Assembly (NCBI GenBank): GCA_046350555.1
Contig: JAXMAF010000013.1
Coordinates: 1 to 64,000 of the forward strand
Direction: 5' to 3'
Length of the DNA stretch: 64,000 nt
Source: JAXMAF01 sp046350555
GTDB taxonomy: Bacteria; Planctomycetota; Phycisphaerae; Phycisphaerales; SM1A02
A program made the translations under genes and the position numbers. The notes beneath the pieces are model-generated. The model ran no database searches, was not told the DNA's origin, and worked only from the letters and a program-made list of their open reading frames with translations. Below are positions 47,824-57,675 of the stretch, piece by piece (the first letter of the stretch is position 1; each line of letters begins with the position of its first letter).

Positions 47824-49822
47824 CGGCCCGGTGCAAGGTTCTTGCGATGCGGTGCCGGCGGCGAAGACCCGCGTTGTGGCGCCACCAGACTCCGCGCCGC
47901 GGGCGCAGGCCATGTCCGTGACCGACAGCCCGCCCGTCACCGACTGGGCGCCGTGGACCAACGCGATCACGCGGCGCATCCACGGGCGCGTGGCACTGCT
48001 CGTGCTTGGGACGATCATGGCCGCCGCGCCGGTGGCTGTGCCGATCATGCTCGACGTCGCGATGCGAAGCGCCGCCGCCACGGCGTCCGCCGCGGCGGCG
48101 TCTGCACGGCTGCCGGGGAAGGCTCCGCCGTGGCTCGTGGTCGGGACGCTCGTCGTCGCGGCGCTCCTGATGATCGCTCCGCTGCTCATGTGGCGCGAGC
48201 TTCGTCGGCTGTGGCGCGCCCGGCGGCTGGTGCCGGCGCACGACGGGCGAATCTGCATTGGGTTCGGCTGCCTCACGCCGTTGTGCAACGTCGGCGAGGA
48301 ACTCGAGCGGCATCAGTCCATGCGCGGCGCTCCGCCTGTTGTCGCGGGCAGGCGCGCCGACACGACGGTGCGGCAAAGCGGCGACGGAACGATCGACGGA
48401 GCGCCCGGAACGCATGCGGATTCCAGCAGCCTTCCATGCGTTGGCTCCCTTGCCCGGAGCGGCATCCCGCGGCGGGATTCGGCTGGGTTGGGCGCGCAAA
48501 CCGAACGCGACGCGCCTCCGTGGCATCGCGAGGTCGACCGCGGGGCCAACAACGACGAACTTCGCTGTCCATCATGCGGACTTCGCACGACATCCGCGAT
48601 GGCGCGGCGCTACTGGGAGCAGCTTGCCGTGTCGCCGCTCTGGGCCGAGCGCTTTCGTTGGCGCAAGATCGTGTCCCACGAACGAGGATGGCGCTGGCGG
48701 TGGCTGCGCGCCGCGCGATGGATCCGCCGGCATCCGATCCTCTACTGGGTCGGCTCCTTCGCGACACTCGCCTGCCTCACCGTCGGCGGAGCGCTCGCGT
48801 TCGGAGTCGATCCGGTCGCGCTGCTCACCGGAATGGTGCCGCCGCTCGCGATCTTCGGCACGTTCGGCCTCGTCGCACGCGTCTTCATGCGCCGGCAGTC
48901 GCGTGCGATCCTGCGCGACCGCACGCGTCGCTGCACCGCGTGCGGATACGAACAGCCGCCCGACGGGCGGACCTCGCGATGTCCCGAGTGCGGCGCGTCG
49001 TGGGCAGCGGTCGGAGGGACGGCGATCGGCTGGCGCGCGCCGCGCAGCGCGTGGGCGACGGCGATCGTGCTGATGTCGATCGCCGGGGTGTCCATGGCGG
49101 TGCTCATCGGCCCGCTTCAGCGCTCGATCGGCGCGATCATGCCGACGCGCCTGCTGGTGTCGCGCATCGGCGCTGGATCCATGAGCGCATCGGGCGCGGC
49201 GGCGACGCTCGCTCGCCGCCGCCTCACGCCGGAGCAGACGAACGCGGCGCTCGCGGCGTGCCTGGACCTGCGGCGGACAAACGACTACGCGCCGGGCGAG
49301 GTCCAGGCGTTCCTCGAGTCGCACCTGCTCGCCGGCACGATGCCGCCGGAGCTGAAGCGGCGGCTCGCCGCGGAGTCGCTGCCGCTGACGATCGTCGTTC
49401 CCGCACACATCCGCGCCGGCGAGCCGACCGTCGCGGCGCTGACCGCGACGCATCCGCGGATCACTGGATTCGCGACGACCACCGCGATGGCGGCGCTTGG
49501 TGGCTGGCGCATCGGCGACGATCCGCTCGCCGAGCGCGCCGGCGTGGCGTGGACGGCGTGGCTCTGCGCAGGACTCGCCGGCGTCCGCCCGGCCGCAGCC
49601 GACCGTTCGCCGCGCATCACGTTCACGCCAGGAAGGTCCGGCCCGTTGCGGATCGTCGCGGAAGCATGGATCTTCCTGCTGCCCGGCACCGCGCCGGGCG
49701 CGGGGTCGAACGTACCGATCGCCTGGAACGAGGATGGGACGCCGCAGCCTCCGGCGGGCGCGCTTGTTTCGGAGCGCGTCGTGATCGAGCGCACGATCGA
49801 TGTCGAACCGTCCCTGAAGTAG
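47777..49822 (+). CDS. Zinc-ribbon membrane protein carrying an in-frame PIR-1 element
   Basis: The 681-residue product has two pairs of membrane helices (about 75-100 and 115-140; 330-352 and 360-378; another near 430-450), a complete zinc ribbon (CTACGYEQPPDGRTSRCPEC, about 395-415) and an earlier split ribbon: CIGFGC near 160 and CPSCG near 261. The segment HADSSSLPCVGSLARSGIPR and following 14 residues, between these Cys pairs, is translated from a PIR-1 repeat. The C-terminal 220 residues are beta-rich and soluble. Family unknown; similar zinc-ribbon membrane proteins are frequent in Phycisphaerae. ATG 47777 is preferred because TACTGT lies six bases upstream; ATG 47912 is an alternative. 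Confidence 0.7.
   Translation: MSMGDDRGDRSKGTPDGPVQGSCDAVPAAKTRVVAPPDSAPRAQAMSVTDSPPVTDWAPWTNAITRRIHGRVALLVLGTIMAAAPVAVPIMLDVAMRSAAATASAAAASARLPGKAPPWLVVGTLVVAALLMIAPLLMWRELRRLWRARRLVPAHDGRICIGFGCLTPLCNVGEELERHQSMRGAPPVVAGRRADTTVRQSGDGTIDGAPGTHADSSSLPCVGSLARSGIPRRDSAGLGAQTERDAPPWHREVDRGANNDELRCPSCGLRTTSAMARRYWEQLAVSPLWAERFRWRKIVSHERGWRWRWLRAARWIRRHPILYWVGSFATLACLTVGGALAFGVDPVALLTGMVPPLAIFGTFGLVARVFMRRQSRAILRDRTRRCTACGYEQPPDGRTSRCPECGASWAAVGGTAIGWRAPRSAWATAIVLMSIAGVSMAVLIGPLQRSIGAIMPTRLLVSRIGAGSMSASGAAATLARRRLTPEQTNAALAACLDLRRTNDYAPGEVQAFLESHLLAGTMPPELKRRLAAESLPLTIVVPAHIRAGEPTVAALTATHPRITGFATTTAMAALGGWRIGDDPLAERAGVAWTAWLCAGLAGVRPAAADRSPRITFTPGRSGPLRIVAEAWIFLLPGTAPGAGSNVPIAWNEDGTPQPPAGALVSERVVIERTIDVEPSLK
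48413..48516 (-). repeat. PIR-1 copy 14 (full), inside a coding sequence
   Basis: ATGCGGATTCCAGCAGCC to GAACGCGACGCG in reverse orientation. It is read through in frame by the zinc-ribbon protein gene and adds about 34 residues. Confidence 0.88.
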
Positions 49823-49993
49823 CGCCGAGGGCGGCCGCGCCGCGTGGTCGAACCGGACCGGCGCCCATGCGAGCGACGGATCGCCTCGTGTCCGCGACCG
49901 ACACGTCGTCGGTCGGCTCTCTACCCTCCCTTGCAGCGACGCTCGACCTCCGTCGGCCACCTCCTGGCGACGCCTTCATCGGAGCCATCCACC

Positions 49994-51577
49994 ATGTTTC
50001 TCGCCCTCTTCACGGGAATGCTCAGCATGCTCTCGACCACCAATGCCGCGGCGAACGCGGGCGCCGCCGGACCCGCAGCCGCGACCGCGAGCGCCTCGGC
50101 CGACGACGCCAACGCCCAGCCGGGCGTCGCCCTCACCGTCTATTCCAGCGCCGATCCCGCGGGCTTCGACGTGCAACAGTTCGTCGCGCAGCAGCGGATG
50201 GGCAACAACCCCAACTTCGCTTGGCAGGTGCCCGGATTCGGCGTGGTCAAGGAGCTCCGCCAGGTGAAGATCGGCGCGGGATCGCAGGCCCTTCGCTTCG
50301 CCGACGTCGCGGCGTTCATCGACCCGACGACCGTGAGCTTCGTCGACCTGACCGATCCGAAGACGAGCGTGCTCGAGCAGAACTTCGAGTTCGACCTGGT
50401 GGCGCCCGAGAAGCTGCTCGAGAAGTACCTCGACAAGGAGGTCGTCCTCAGCCGCTACAACGGCGACAAGGAGGAGCGGATCGCCGGCACGCTGCTCTCG
50501 GCAAGCGGCGGACAGCTTGTCGTCAAGACGAAGGCCGAAGGCATTCGCATGGTGCCGAGCGAGGGGACGCAGGTCGTGCTGGGCGAGCTGCCGGGCGGCC
50601 TGATCACCAAGCCGACGCTGGTCTGGAAGCTCAACGGCGCGACCGCGGGCGACCACATGATCCGCACCACGTACCAGACCAGCGGCATCACGTGGAAGGC
50701 CGACTACAACCTGGTCCTCGCCGACGACGAGAAGAGCGCCGATCTCGCGGCGTGGGTGACGCTGCTCAACATGAGCGGCGCGGGCTACAAGGATGCGAAG
50801 CTCAAGCTCGTCGCCGGCGACGTGCAGCGCATCGAGAGGCGCCCGATGGCGCCGAAGGCCTTCTCGCGATCCGCAGGCCTTGCGATGGCCGCCGACGACA
50901 GCGGATTCGAGGAGAAGTCCTTCTTCGAGTACCACCTCTACACGCTGCCGCGCCCCACGGACGTGCTGACGAACTCGTCGCAGCAGATCACGCTCTTCCC
51001 GACGGCGACCGGCGTCCCGGTGGAGAAGGTGCTCATCTACGACGGCGCGAGCAACTTCGCGGGCATGGGCTACGGCGGCGAGCCCTACTACGACCAGGGA
51101 ATGGGTGCGACGACCTCGGGCAAGCTCGATGTCTTCATCCGCTTCGTCAACGACGAGGCGAGCAGGCTCGGCAAGCCGCTTCCGCGCGGCAAGGTGCGGC
51201 TCTACAAGCAGGACGCCGCCGATGGCACCCTCGAGTTCCTCGGCGAGGACCTCATCGATCACACGCCCCGCAACGAGAAGGTGCGCGTCAAGGTGGGCCA
51301 GTCGTTCGACGTCGTCGGCGAGCGCAAGCAGACCGACTTCACCGTGGACATCGCGCGCCGGACGATGACCGAGAGCTTCCGCATCGAGATCCGCAACCGC
51401 AAGGACGTGGCGCAGAAGGTGCTCGTGCGCGAGTACCTGTTCCGCTGGGCGCAGTGGGAGATCACGAAGAAGAGCCAGGAGTTCGAGAAGCTCGACGCCC
51501 GGACCGTGCAGTTCGAGGTCGCCGTGCCCGCCGACGGAACGAAGGTGGTCGAGTACACCGTGCGGTACACGTGGTAG
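49994..51577 (+). CDS. Exported DUF4139-domain protein
   Basis: The 527-residue protein starts with a signal peptide (MFLALFTGMLSMLSTTNAAA) and carries the DUF4139 pattern: LVWKLNGATAGDHMIRTTYQ, WKADYNLVLADDEKSADL, GWVTLLNMSG-like strand, and the C-terminal YLFRWAQWEITKKS ... VVEYTVRYTW. DUF4139 proteins are beta-rich envelope proteins of unknown function. A TACCCT box (49922-49927) gives a leader of about 60 bases. Its TAG stop is part of the TAGCCT -10 box of the next gene. Confidence 0.85.
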   Translation: MFLALFTGMLSMLSTTNAAANAGAAGPAAATASASADDANAQPGVALTVYSSADPAGFDVQQFVAQQRMGNNPNFAWQVPGFGVVKELRQVKIGAGSQALRFADVAAFIDPTTVSFVDLTDPKTSVLEQNFEFDLVAPEKLLEKYLDKEVVLSRYNGDKEERIAGTLLSASGGQLVVKTKAEGIRMVPSEGTQVVLGELPGGLITKPTLVWKLNGATAGDHMIRTTYQTSGITWKADYNLVLADDEKSADLAAWVTLLNMSGAGYKDAKLKLVAGDVQRIERRPMAPKAFSRSAGLAMAADDSGFEEKSFFEYHLYTLPRPTDVLTNSSQQITLFPTATGVPVEKVLIYDGASNFAGMGYGGEPYYDQGMGATTSGKLDVFIRFVNDEASRLGKPLPRGKVRLYKQDAADGTLEFLGEDLIDHTPRNEKVRVKVGQSFDVVGERKQTDFTVDIARRTMTESFRIEIRNRKDVAQKVLVREYLFRWAQWEITKKSQEFEKLDARTVQFEVAVPADGTKVVEYTVRYTW

Positions 51578-51587
51578 CCTTCGCGCG

Positions 51588-53327
51588 GTGGGCCGCCGCC
51601 GCGGCGGCCCGAGGCGTCGCGACGGTCGCGAGCGGCGCGATCCATCCCCGGATCCGAGTCCCCCGTTGCCCATCCGCCCGACACTCGGCCCGCGCTTCGA
51701 GATCGAGTACACGGCGTTCCTGCGCCGTCGCTTCCTCTGGTACACGGCGCTCTCGTTCCCGCTGCTGGCGTTCGCGGCGATCCCGGAGACGGTCCGCCTG
51801 CTGAGCGGCCAGGCGAGGGTCCTCGACGCATCGGTGGCGCTGCTGACCTCCGTTCGCGCGATCAAGTCGCTCATCTTCGGCGCGGCGTTCCTCTACGTCT
51901 GGCGGCGGCCGCTCGGCCGCGTCGGGCTGGTGCGCCTGGCGAGCGTGCTCATCATCGTGTCGGGCGTGTTGACGATGGTGATCGCTCCGTTCGTCGCCAG
52001 CAACGGAGCCGCGGCGGCGGGGTTCTCCGAGGACGTGCAGCGGGTCATGCCGCCATTGGCGGCGCTGCTGAGCGTCTTCATCGTCCACTTCACGGCGTCG
52101 CTCTTCCTAGTCCTCTCGCCACGGCAGGCGATCGCGCCGCTCGTGCCGCTCCTGGTGTGCTTCGCGACCGTGACCCTCTGGCTCGGTCGGGCGCCGCTCG
52201 ACCTGCGCCTGATCCTGGTCATGATCTCGCCCCTCGCGGGCCTTCCCGGCGTCCTGCTGAGCTGGTGGCGCTACAGCCGCTTCGGCGAGCGCTTCCTCGG
52301 TCGGGCGATGCGCAGCGAGCTCGACGAGATGACCCGCGAGCTCTCCGTCGCGCGACGCATCCAGGACTCCTTCTTCCCGCAGCCGATCCGCGCGGGGCGC
52401 GTGCGCTTCGAGTACGCGTACGAGCCGATGCGGGCCATCGGCGGCGACTTCGTCTTCTGCCACGCGACGGACGACGGCTCGGTCGTGACCATCGTGCTCG
52501 GCGACGTCACTGGCCACGGGATTCCCGCGGCCCTCGCGGTGAATCGCCTGCTGGGAGAGCTCGAGCAGGCCACCGCTGGATCCACGGCGCCCCGCGCCGG
52601 CGCAGCGCAGGACGCCGGGATGGCGCGCGCCGCGGCGGAGATCGGCGAACCGGACGCATCCGATGCCGGCGATGCGCGCAGACTCGGCACGGATGCGCTC
52701 GCCGTCGCCGACACGGTGGCGCGGGACGAAGGCCCCGGACGGCTGCTCGCGGCGCTCAATCGCTACACACGCGCGACGCTGGCGCGCGAGGCCACCTTCG
52801 CGACCGTCCTCGCGGCTTCAGCGTCGACCCTTGCGCCGAAATGCTGGAGTGGGCGGCCTGAACATCCGCCGGGGCTGCTCCGGCGACCTGGAGACCATCG
52901 AGTCGCTCGGCGCCACCGCGATCATGATCGGCGTGGTCGACGCCGCCGAGTTCGACCCCGTTCGATGCAGGGACGACGATGCGCTTGGCGTACGGTGGTG
53001 CTCTACACCGACGGCACGTTCGAGGCCCGCAACGCCGGCGAGCAGTTCGGGCTGGGCAGATCCGCGACCTCGTCGCCCGGACGGAAGGCCGTGCGACCGA
53101 TCCGCACCGCCTTTTGCTGGCAGCCACCCCGGCCCCGCCCAGCACCTGCCACCGACCGTGGTATTGATGGTGTTGCCGTTGACGTTGTTGGAGGAGCGCC
53201 GGACGCCGACGGTGAGCCATGCGGCGCGACGGCGAATGCGCTCCTCGGCGCGGTGCAGGCGTTCCGCGACGGGCCGCCAGACGACGACCTGCTCGTGGTC
53301 GAGGTGACCCTTCGATCGCGCGCATGA
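51588..53327 (+). pseudogene. SpoIIE-type PP2C phosphatase with membrane domain, frameshifted
   Basis: GTG 51588, seven bases after a TAGCCT box. Residues 40-225 hold six membrane helices; residues 255-320 show an intact SpoIIE start (ARRIQDSFFPQPIRAGRVRF, GGDFVFCHATDDG, LGDVTGHGIPAALA with metal Asp). From about 52810 to 53230 the coding sequence jumps between all three frames: FSVDPCAEMLEWAA, EHPPGLLRRPG, ATAIMIGVVDAAEFDPV, VVLYTDGTFEARNAGEQFGL and IRDLVARTEGRATDPHRLLL are each visible, but not in one frame, before the last segment (DDDLLVVEVTLRSRA) returns. At least five indels in 420 bases imply decay or local sequence error. Intact family members are regulators acting on anti-sigma factor antagonists. 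Confidence 0.85.
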
Positions 53328-53394
53328 GGGCCGCGTCCGCGGACGCGGGAGACGGCTTCGCGTCGTCGATTGGGCGCTCCGCATGGCGGGAGCA

Positions 53395-53430
53395 GCCGAA
53401 GCGGCCGAAGCGGCCGAAGCGGCTGAAGCG
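53395..53430 (+). repeat. 9-bp tandem repeat (GCCGAAGCG x4)
   Basis: Four units just upstream of ksgA; non-coding if ksgA starts at 53482. Confidence 0.85.
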
Positions 53431-53481
53431 GCAGTACATGGGATCGCTGCATTCGGAGCGCGGCCACTACGCTGCGGCGTC

Positions 53482-54417
53482 GTGCAGTCGCTGACCACCA
53501 TCCGAGAGCTGCTCGCATCGCGCGGGCTCCGGCCGAAGCATCGTCTTGGGCAGAACTTCCTGCACGATCAGAACCAGATCCGCAAGCTGCTCGCGGCCGC
53601 CGATGTGCGCGCGGGCGAGACGGTGCTCGAGGTCGGGCCGGGGACCGGCACGCTGACCGAGGCCCTGGTCGACGCGGGCGCGGAGGTCGTCGCGTGCGAG
53701 CTCGATCCGGAGATGGCCGACATCGTCGCCGAGCGGCTCGGCTCGCGCATCGTCCTTGTGCGCGGCGACTGTCTCGACGGCAAGCGGCGGATCGCGCCCG
53801 CCGTGCGCGACGCCCTGCGCGGCCGTCCGTTCAAGCTCGTCGCGAACCTTCCCTACGGCGCCGCCACGCCGCTGATGGCGCTCCTGCTGACGGATCATCC
53901 CGAGTGCTCGGGCCAGTTCGTGACGGTGCAGCGCGAGGTCGCGGAGCGCCTCGCCGCGAAGCCGGGCGGCAAGGAGTACGGACCGCTCTCGGTGCTCGCG
54001 CAGACGCTCGCGACGGTCGAGATCGTGTCGATCCTTCCGGCCTCGTGCTTCTGGCCGGCGCCCGACGTGACCAGCGCGATGATCGCGATCCGCCGGCGGC
54101 CGAGGCGCGGGAATCCTCCGCCTCGGACCGCCTCGCCGATCTCCGCGGACAACGCGCCGCGTGCGGTGGATCGCGCCGACGACCTCGCGGATCGCGACAT
54201 CGACGATCCGCGGGGGCTCTCGGTGTTCGCGGCGCGGCTCTTCGCGACGCGACGCAAGCAGCTCGGGACGATCCTGGGCCGCGGCCGCGCGCTGCCCCCG
54301 GGGATCGATCCGGCCCAGCGACCCGAGTCGCTGACACCCGCGCAGGTCGTCCGGCTCTGGCGCAGCGACGCCGGCGCGGCGCTCGCCACGTCGCCCGACG
54401 CTCCCGAACCGCCTTGA
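53482..54417 (+). CDS. rsmA: 16S rRNA dimethyladenosine transferase
   Basis: The 311-residue KsgA/RsmA dimethylates the two adjacent adenosines near the 3' end of 16S rRNA. Visible: LRPKHRLGQNFLHDQNQI, SAM motif I LEVGPGTGTLTEAL, acidic CELDPEM, catalytic motif IV NLPYGAATPL, and motif FWPAPDVTSAMI. A 25-residue insert (about 205-240) before the C-terminal helices is longer than usual. The GTG start at 53482 is favoured by TACGCT eight bases upstream and is the natural start of the family (LTTIRELL). Followed by tRNA-Ala. Confidence 0.95.
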   Translation: MQSLTTIRELLASRGLRPKHRLGQNFLHDQNQIRKLLAAADVRAGETVLEVGPGTGTLTEALVDAGAEVVACELDPEMADIVAERLGSRIVLVRGDCLDGKRRIAPAVRDALRGRPFKLVANLPYGAATPLMALLLTDHPECSGQFVTVQREVAERLAAKPGGKEYGPLSVLAQTLATVEIVSILPASCFWPAPDVTSAMIAIRRRPRRGNPPPRTASPISADNAPRAVDRADDLADRDIDDPRGLSVFAARLFATRRKQLGTILGRGRALPPGIDPAQRPESLTPAQVVRLWRSDAGAALATSPDAPEPP

Positions 54418-54495
54418 ACCGGCTTCGGCCCCCCGCTATCGTCACGCCCTTGGCGAGCCAGTCGGTTTCGGCCGGCGTCGCGCCACTCCATGGAT

Positions 54496-54568
<73 letters not shown>

Positions 54569-54643
54569 CTGATGACGCCCGCGGATGACGCGGGCGTTGT
54601 CGTTGGGGGGGGAGCGGCGTCCACCGCGCACCTACTCTGCGGC

Positions 54644-56094
54644 ATGTCCTCGTCCAATCCGGCCGCCGCGACTCCCATGCTCATCGTCGGCGCGTTTGTC
54701 GGTGCGGCGTCCGGTCGTGCGTTCGCGGTGATGAACCCCGCCGACGACACCGTGGTCGGCGCGGCACCCGATGGCGGCGCGACCGAGACGCGACAGGCGA
54801 TCGAGGCGGCCGCGGCGGCCCTTCCGGCATGGCGCGACACGCCGGCGCCGCGCCGCGGCGAGTTGCTGCGCGCGTTCGCCGCGCTCATCCAGCGCGACAC
54901 GGAGCCGCTCGCGCGGCTCATGACCCTCGAGCAGGGCAAGCCGCTCGCGGAAGCCCGCGGCGAGATCAACTACGCCCGCACCTTCGTCGAATGGGCCGCA
55001 GGCGAGGCGCCGCGCATCTACGGCGAGACGATTCCCGCGAGCGTTCCCAACAAGCGCCTGCTCGTCCTTCGCCAGCCGGTCGGCGTCTGCGCCGCGATCA
55101 CGCCGTGGAACTTTCCGGCGGCGATGATCACGCGCAAGCTCGGACCGGCGCTCGCCGCCGGCTGCACGATGGTCCTCAAGCCCGCCGAGGAAACGCCGTT
55201 GACGGCGCTGGCGCTGGGGCGCCTCGCGACCGAGGCGGGTCTTCCGCCGGGCGTCGTCAACATCGTGACCGGCGACGCGAAGGCCATCGCGGGCGATCCT
55301 CTCGAACCCGCTCGTGCGCAAGCTGAGCTTCACGGGCTCCACCGAGGTCGGGGCGCTGCTCATGCGGCAGGCGGCGGAGAACCTCGTGCGCCTCTCGCTC
55401 GAGCTGGGAGGGCACGCGCCGTTCATCGTCTTCGACGACGCCGACCTCGACGCCGCGGCGACCGGCGCCGTCGCGAGCAAGTTCCGCAACGCGGGCCAGA
55501 CCTGCGTCTGCGCCAACCGCATCTACGTGCAGGAGCGCGTCTTCGACCGCTTCGCGGCGTCCGCGCGAGAAGGTCGCGGCGGCACGCGTCGGGCCCGGAC
55601 TCGACGAAGGCGTGCACGTCGGACCGTTGATCAACGACGACGCGGTCGCGAAGGTGCGCGAGCACGTCGCCGATGCCGCGCGCCGCGGCGCGACCGTGGC
55701 GTTCGGCGGCTCGAGCGTCGAGCTGAAGGGGCTCTCGCGCCGCTTCTTCTCGCCGACGATCCTCGCCGACGCCACGGCGGAGATGCTGGTCGCCCGCGAG
55801 GAGACGTTCGGTCCGGTCGCGCCGCTCTTTCGGTTCCGCGACGAGCAGGAGGCGATCCGTCTCGCGAACGACTCGCCCTACGGCCTCGCCGCCTACTTCT
55901 ACACCCGCGACGCGAGCCGCCTGATCCGCGTCGCCGAGGCGCTCGACTACGGGATCGTCGGCGCCAACGACGCCCTGCCGGCGACCGCCCAGGCACCCTT
56001 CGGCGGCGTCAAGCACTCCGGTTTCGGCCGCGAGGGGGGACACGAGGGCGTGATGGAGTACGTCGAGACGAAGTTCGTCAGTTGGGGCGTGTAG
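54644..56094 (+). pseudogene. gabD: Succinate-semialdehyde/aldehyde dehydrogenase, two frameshifts
   Basis: All parts of a GabD-like NAD(P) aldehyde dehydrogenase are present: VGAFVGAASGRAFAVMNPAD, VCAAITPWNFPAAMITRKLG, SFTGSTEVGALLM, catalytic Glu LELGGHAPFIVF, catalytic Cys NAGQTCVCANR, EETFGPVAPLF and GGVKHSGFGREGG. But the frame changes near 55291 (after AKAIAG, before the LSNPLVRK-like NPLVRKLSF) and again near 55570 (after RFAAS). With both corrected the protein would be about 483 residues, family length. Either a young pseudogene or two single-base sequence errors. TACTCT lies five bases before ATG 54644. The 3' end overlaps the convergent gmk by 17 bp. Confidence 0.9.
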
Positions 56095-56686
56095 CCGCCG
56101 GCGTGCGCGCCGGCCCCAGCCGGCCCGCGACAAGCCGCGCGATGCGCTCCGTCGCCGCCTCGAGATCGTCGTTGACGATGAACTCGTCGTACGTTCGGCT
56201 GCCTTTGGCGATGGCGATCTCGCGCTGCGCCTCGGCGAACCGCCGCCGGATCGCATCCTCGTCGTCGCGGCCGCGATCGTGCAGGCGTCGAAGCAGTTCG
56301 GCGTCGCTGGGAGGGAGGACGAAGACCATCAGCGCCGAGGGAAGGCCTCGTCGCACCTGAAGCGCGCCCTGCACGTCGATGTCGAGGATGATCAGGCGCC
56401 CCTCGCGGAGCGCACGCTCGACCGGCTCGCGCGGCGTGCCGTAGAAGTGCTTGCCGAAGACCTGCGCGTGCTCGAGGAAGCGGCCCGCGGCAAGGTCGTG
56501 TTCGAACTGATCGACGGTGACGAAGTGGTAGTCGCGACCATCGACCTCGCCGGGACCGGGTGGACGCGTCGTCGCCGACACGCTGAACTCGCCATCGAAC
56601 CGCTGCTGCACGCGATGCGTGATCGTGGTCTTGCCGACGCCGGACGGACCGGAGACAACGAGAAGAAGGCCCTGATACGGCGCCAT
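56078..56686 (-). CDS. gmk: Guanylate kinase
   Basis: The 202-residue protein has the P-loop SGPSGVGKTT, GMP-binding SVSATTRPPGPGEVDGRDYHF, GKHFYGTPREPVERAL and the lid segment RGRDDEDAIRRRFAEAQREI. It phosphorylates GMP to GDP. The start at 56686 is supported by TAGGAT six bases upstream. It overlaps the end of gabD convergently. Confidence 0.97.
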   Translation of the reverse strand: MAPYQGLLLVVSGPSGVGKTTITHRVQQRFDGEFSVSATTRPPGPGEVDGRDYHFVTVDQFEHDLAAGRFLEHAQVFGKHFYGTPREPVERALREGRLIILDIDVQGALQVRRGLPSALMVFVLPPSDAELLRRLHDRGRDDEDAIRRRFAEAQREIAIAKGSRTYDEFIVNDDLEAATERIARLVAGRLGPARTPAATRPN

Positions 56687-56733
56687 GTGCGGATCCTAGT
56701 GGAGCGACCAGGCTGATTGTGCGGGTGCGTCGT

Positions 56734-56874
56734 GACGGGAATTCGGAATTCGGAGTCGGGGACGCGGTCCCCAGTGTCCCGCCGGCGGCGCTCCGCGTCG
56801 ACGCTGGCATCCACCTCTTCTCAAAGCATGCATGGTCGGACGGCGTCCCCGACTCCGAATTCCTGATTCCTGTC
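56734..56874. repeat. 141-bp palindromic element (PIR-3 copy 2)
   Basis: Terminal inverted repeats of 32 nt (3 mismatches), containing GGAATTCGGAGTCGGGGAC on the left and its complement on the right. Related to the element at 39735-39909. Lies 48 bases upstream of gmk and next to a PIR-1 half copy. Confidence 0.85.
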
Positions 56875-56882
56875 TCCCCCTC

Positions 56883-56945
56883 TCATACGCGTCCCAATTG
56901 ACTCTCGCGCCCCACCCAACGCAGTTCCCCCGTGAGACGCCGCGC
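56883..56945 (+). repeat. PIR-1 copy 15 (left half)
   Basis: CATACGCGTCCCAATTGAC through CCGTGAGACGCCGCG; the right half is missing. Confidence 0.85.
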
Positions 56946-56956
56946 CGAGAGCCGAC

Positions 56957-57619
56957 CTACACCCGATGGAAGAGTCCGCGAAGCCGGCGTCTCGGTGGCC
57001 GTTCGTCGTCGACGAACGACTCGATGCCGTCGCTCTGGAGTCCCGCCCCGGTGGCGAGCTCGAGCAGCTCGGCGCTGGTGAGCGCCCAGGGCGGTCCGTC
57101 GTCGCGCCGCACCGGTTCGTCGGCGGCGCGGCAGACGACGAGCATGCTCCCGTTCATGCCCACGAGCCGCGCGATCGCCTCCATCATCGCCGGTCGCGTC
57201 TCGGGCGGAAGCGACTGGATCGTGTAGACCTCCACGACCAGGTCGAAGCGATGCAGCCATCGCGGCGGCGGTTCGAGCACGTTGGCGCGGAAGTAGCAGT
57301 TGGCGTTCTCGGGATCGATGCGCTTCGCCCAGCGCACCGCGCTCGGGCTGACGTCGAAGGCGGTGACGTCGTACCCGCGCCGCATCAGCTCGCGGGCGTC
57401 GTGACCAAGACCGCAGCCGACGACGGCGACCCGCGCACCGCAGCGAACGACCGCAGGCGCCGCGTGGTCGAGCCACGCGACCAAGGCCGGATTCGGCCGG
57501 CCATCCTCCCAAGGCACCTTGGACAGGTCGTTCGTCGCCTCGGCCTCGGCATACGCCGACTCGAACCGGGACCACGCGTCGGATGGGACCGGATCGAGCG
57601 TGTCACGCACGTCACGCAT
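56957..57619 (-). CDS. Class I SAM-dependent methyltransferase
   Basis: The 220-residue protein has motif I VAVVGCGLGHDARELMRRG, motif II VTAFDVSPSAVRWAKR, and motif post-II FDLVVEVYTIQSLPPETR, similar to thiopurine methyltransferase/TehB-like small-molecule methyltransferases. ATG 57619 is preceded by GGGAGG. It is 56 bases upstream of the lpdA stop, same strand, so may be read with it. Substrate unknown. Confidence 0.85.
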   Translation of the reverse strand: MRDVRDTLDPVPSDAWSRFESAYAEAEATNDLSKVPWEDGRPNPALVAWLDHAAPAVVRCGARVAVVGCGLGHDARELMRRGYDVTAFDVSPSAVRWAKRIDPENANCYFRANVLEPPPRWLHRFDLVVEVYTIQSLPPETRPAMMEAIARLVGMNGSMLVVCRAADEPVRRDDGPPWALTSAELLELATGAGLQSDGIESFVDDERPPRRRLRGLFHRV

Positions 57620-57675
57620 GGCGGACCTCCCGAGGACGCGACCGTCGCAAGCATAGGCGACGGCGCCAGCCGCGC

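Noticed and set aside
47842..51804. 1320-codon frame across two genes
   Set aside because: Low-complexity Arg/Ala-rich translation in an alternative frame, antipattern for real proteins; DUF4139 and zinc-ribbon genes occupy the other frame.
56078..56094. Shared coding of gabD and gmk ends as a functional overlap
   Set aside because: A 17-bp convergent overlap is ordinary in compact genomes and gabD is frameshifted.
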